Assembly (NCBI RefSeq): GCF_900115005.1
Contig: NZ_FOUY01000029.1
Coordinates: 1-64,000, forward strand
Reading direction: 5' to 3'
From: Pseudonocardia ammonioxydans
GTDB taxonomy: Bacteria; Actinomycetota; Actinomycetes; Mycobacteriales; Pseudonocardiaceae
Length of the DNA stretch: 64,000 nucleotides
Shown one piece after another: positions 63,732 to 64,000 of this stretch. Both the position numbers and the translations under genes were made by a program. How positions within the stretch are numbered: the stretch's first letter is position 1; every line of letters starts with the position of its first letter. The notes under the pieces are model-generated. The model was not told the origin of the DNA and searched no databases. It saw only the letters and a list, made by a program, of their open reading frames with translations.

Positions 63732-64000
63732 GCGCTGATCACCGGACCGCGCCCGTCGACCGGCACGATGTCGCCCTCTCCGGGGCAGAAGTGTGCTGAT
63801 CACCGGGCCCACGCCGGTCCGGTCGCACGCTTCCGCCCCGAACAGGGCGAGAACGTGCTGATCACGGGCGCGGGGCGGTCCAGTCGCACGCTTCCGCCCC
63901 GAACAGGGCAAGACTGTGCTGGTCACCGAGCCGACGCCGGCCCACTCGCACGCATTCGCCCTCCTCGGGGCGAGATCGTGCTGAGCACCCGGCCACGTGC
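63732..64000. repeat. 61/62-bp tandem repeat array running off the window
   Basis: Units start at 63732, 63793, 63855, 63916 and 63978, giving periods of 61, 62, 61 and 62 bp. Each begins GTGCTGATCAC (variants GCG.., ..GGTCAC, ..GAGCAC), contains CGCACGCTTCCG or a variant, and then an inverted repeat (CGCCC...GGGCG) whose loop differs between units. No ORF fits the alternating period, so the array appears non-coding. The 80 bp before it contain no gene. Confidence 0.85.

Noticed and set aside
63732-64000. CRISPR array
   Set aside because: Repeats are contiguous 61/62-bp units without unique spacers, and no cas gene is present.

Overview
This 64 kb window is GC-rich, densely coding actinobacterial chromosome. 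The most likely source is a Pseudonocardiaceae genome, probably Pseudonocardia or a close relative. That placement is inferred from gene order and protein style: tig-clpP1-clpP2-clpX, valS-folC-DUF4233-ndk, TIGR03960-DUF2344-rne-rplU-rpmA-obg-proB, an F420-type Ddn-like protein, an IdeR/DtxR iron box, a DesA3-like desaturase with its reductase, and frequent GTG and leaderless starts. No search was run. No rRNA, tRNA or CRISPR locus was seen.

Region 1 (1-7.85 kb) looks accessory. It holds the 3' end of an IS256-family element, an AraC regulator with an alpha/beta hydrolase, and a TetR regulator divergent from a tight four-gene operon. That operon encodes an acyl-CoA dehydrogenase, selenophosphate synthetase (SelD), an NMN-adenylyltransferase-like nucleotidyltransferase and an archaeal-type phosphoglycerate-mutase-like metalloenzyme. 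The three downstream genes overlap their predecessors by 1, 4 and 4 nt. No known selenium-using enzyme is nearby, so this is the best candidate for an undescribed pathway.

Region 2 (7.85-22.9 kb) carries nadD, an AlkB-like dioxygenase, small membrane proteins, a MoxR ATPase and a CoxE-like VWA protein separated by a secreted serine protease, a DrrAB-like ABC exporter with a divergent TetR, a RecQ helicase fused to a phosphoribosyltransferase-like domain, an iron-box-controlled siderophore-binding lipoprotein, and a PCMT-like methyltransferase.

Region 3 (23-33.8 kb) is conserved core on the minus strand: TIGR03960 radical SAM protein, GNAT, DUF2344, RNase E/G, L21, L27, Obg and ProB.

Region 4 (33.8-43.3 kb) contains a cysteine-rich leader peptide before an SfnB/DszC-like sulfur-scavenging monooxygenase, an XRE regulator divergent from a SnoaL-like protein across a nested palindromic operator, a fatty-acid desaturase and its reductase controlled by a MerR-like gene, dapA, and the ndk end of the next operon. 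Region 5 (43.3-48.8 kb) is the valS operon.

Region 6 (48.8-56.4 kb) is mixed: a PPOX-fold protein, an MFS exporter, a secreted GH43 enzyme, a small eroded block (BrnA-like antitoxin, decapitated BrnT-like toxin, truncated glutamine amidotransferase) flanked by a 34-bp direct repeat, a Tat-exported PhoD, and an oxalate/formate-type MFS carrier with a 47-residue partner. Region 7 (56.4-61.1 kb) is clpX-clpP2-clpP1-tig. Region 8 (61.3-64 kb) has an ECF sigma factor, a zinc anti-sigma protein fused to an Asp23/Gls24-like domain, and two more small Gls24-like proteins. It ends in two tandem repeat tracts, one of which runs off the window.
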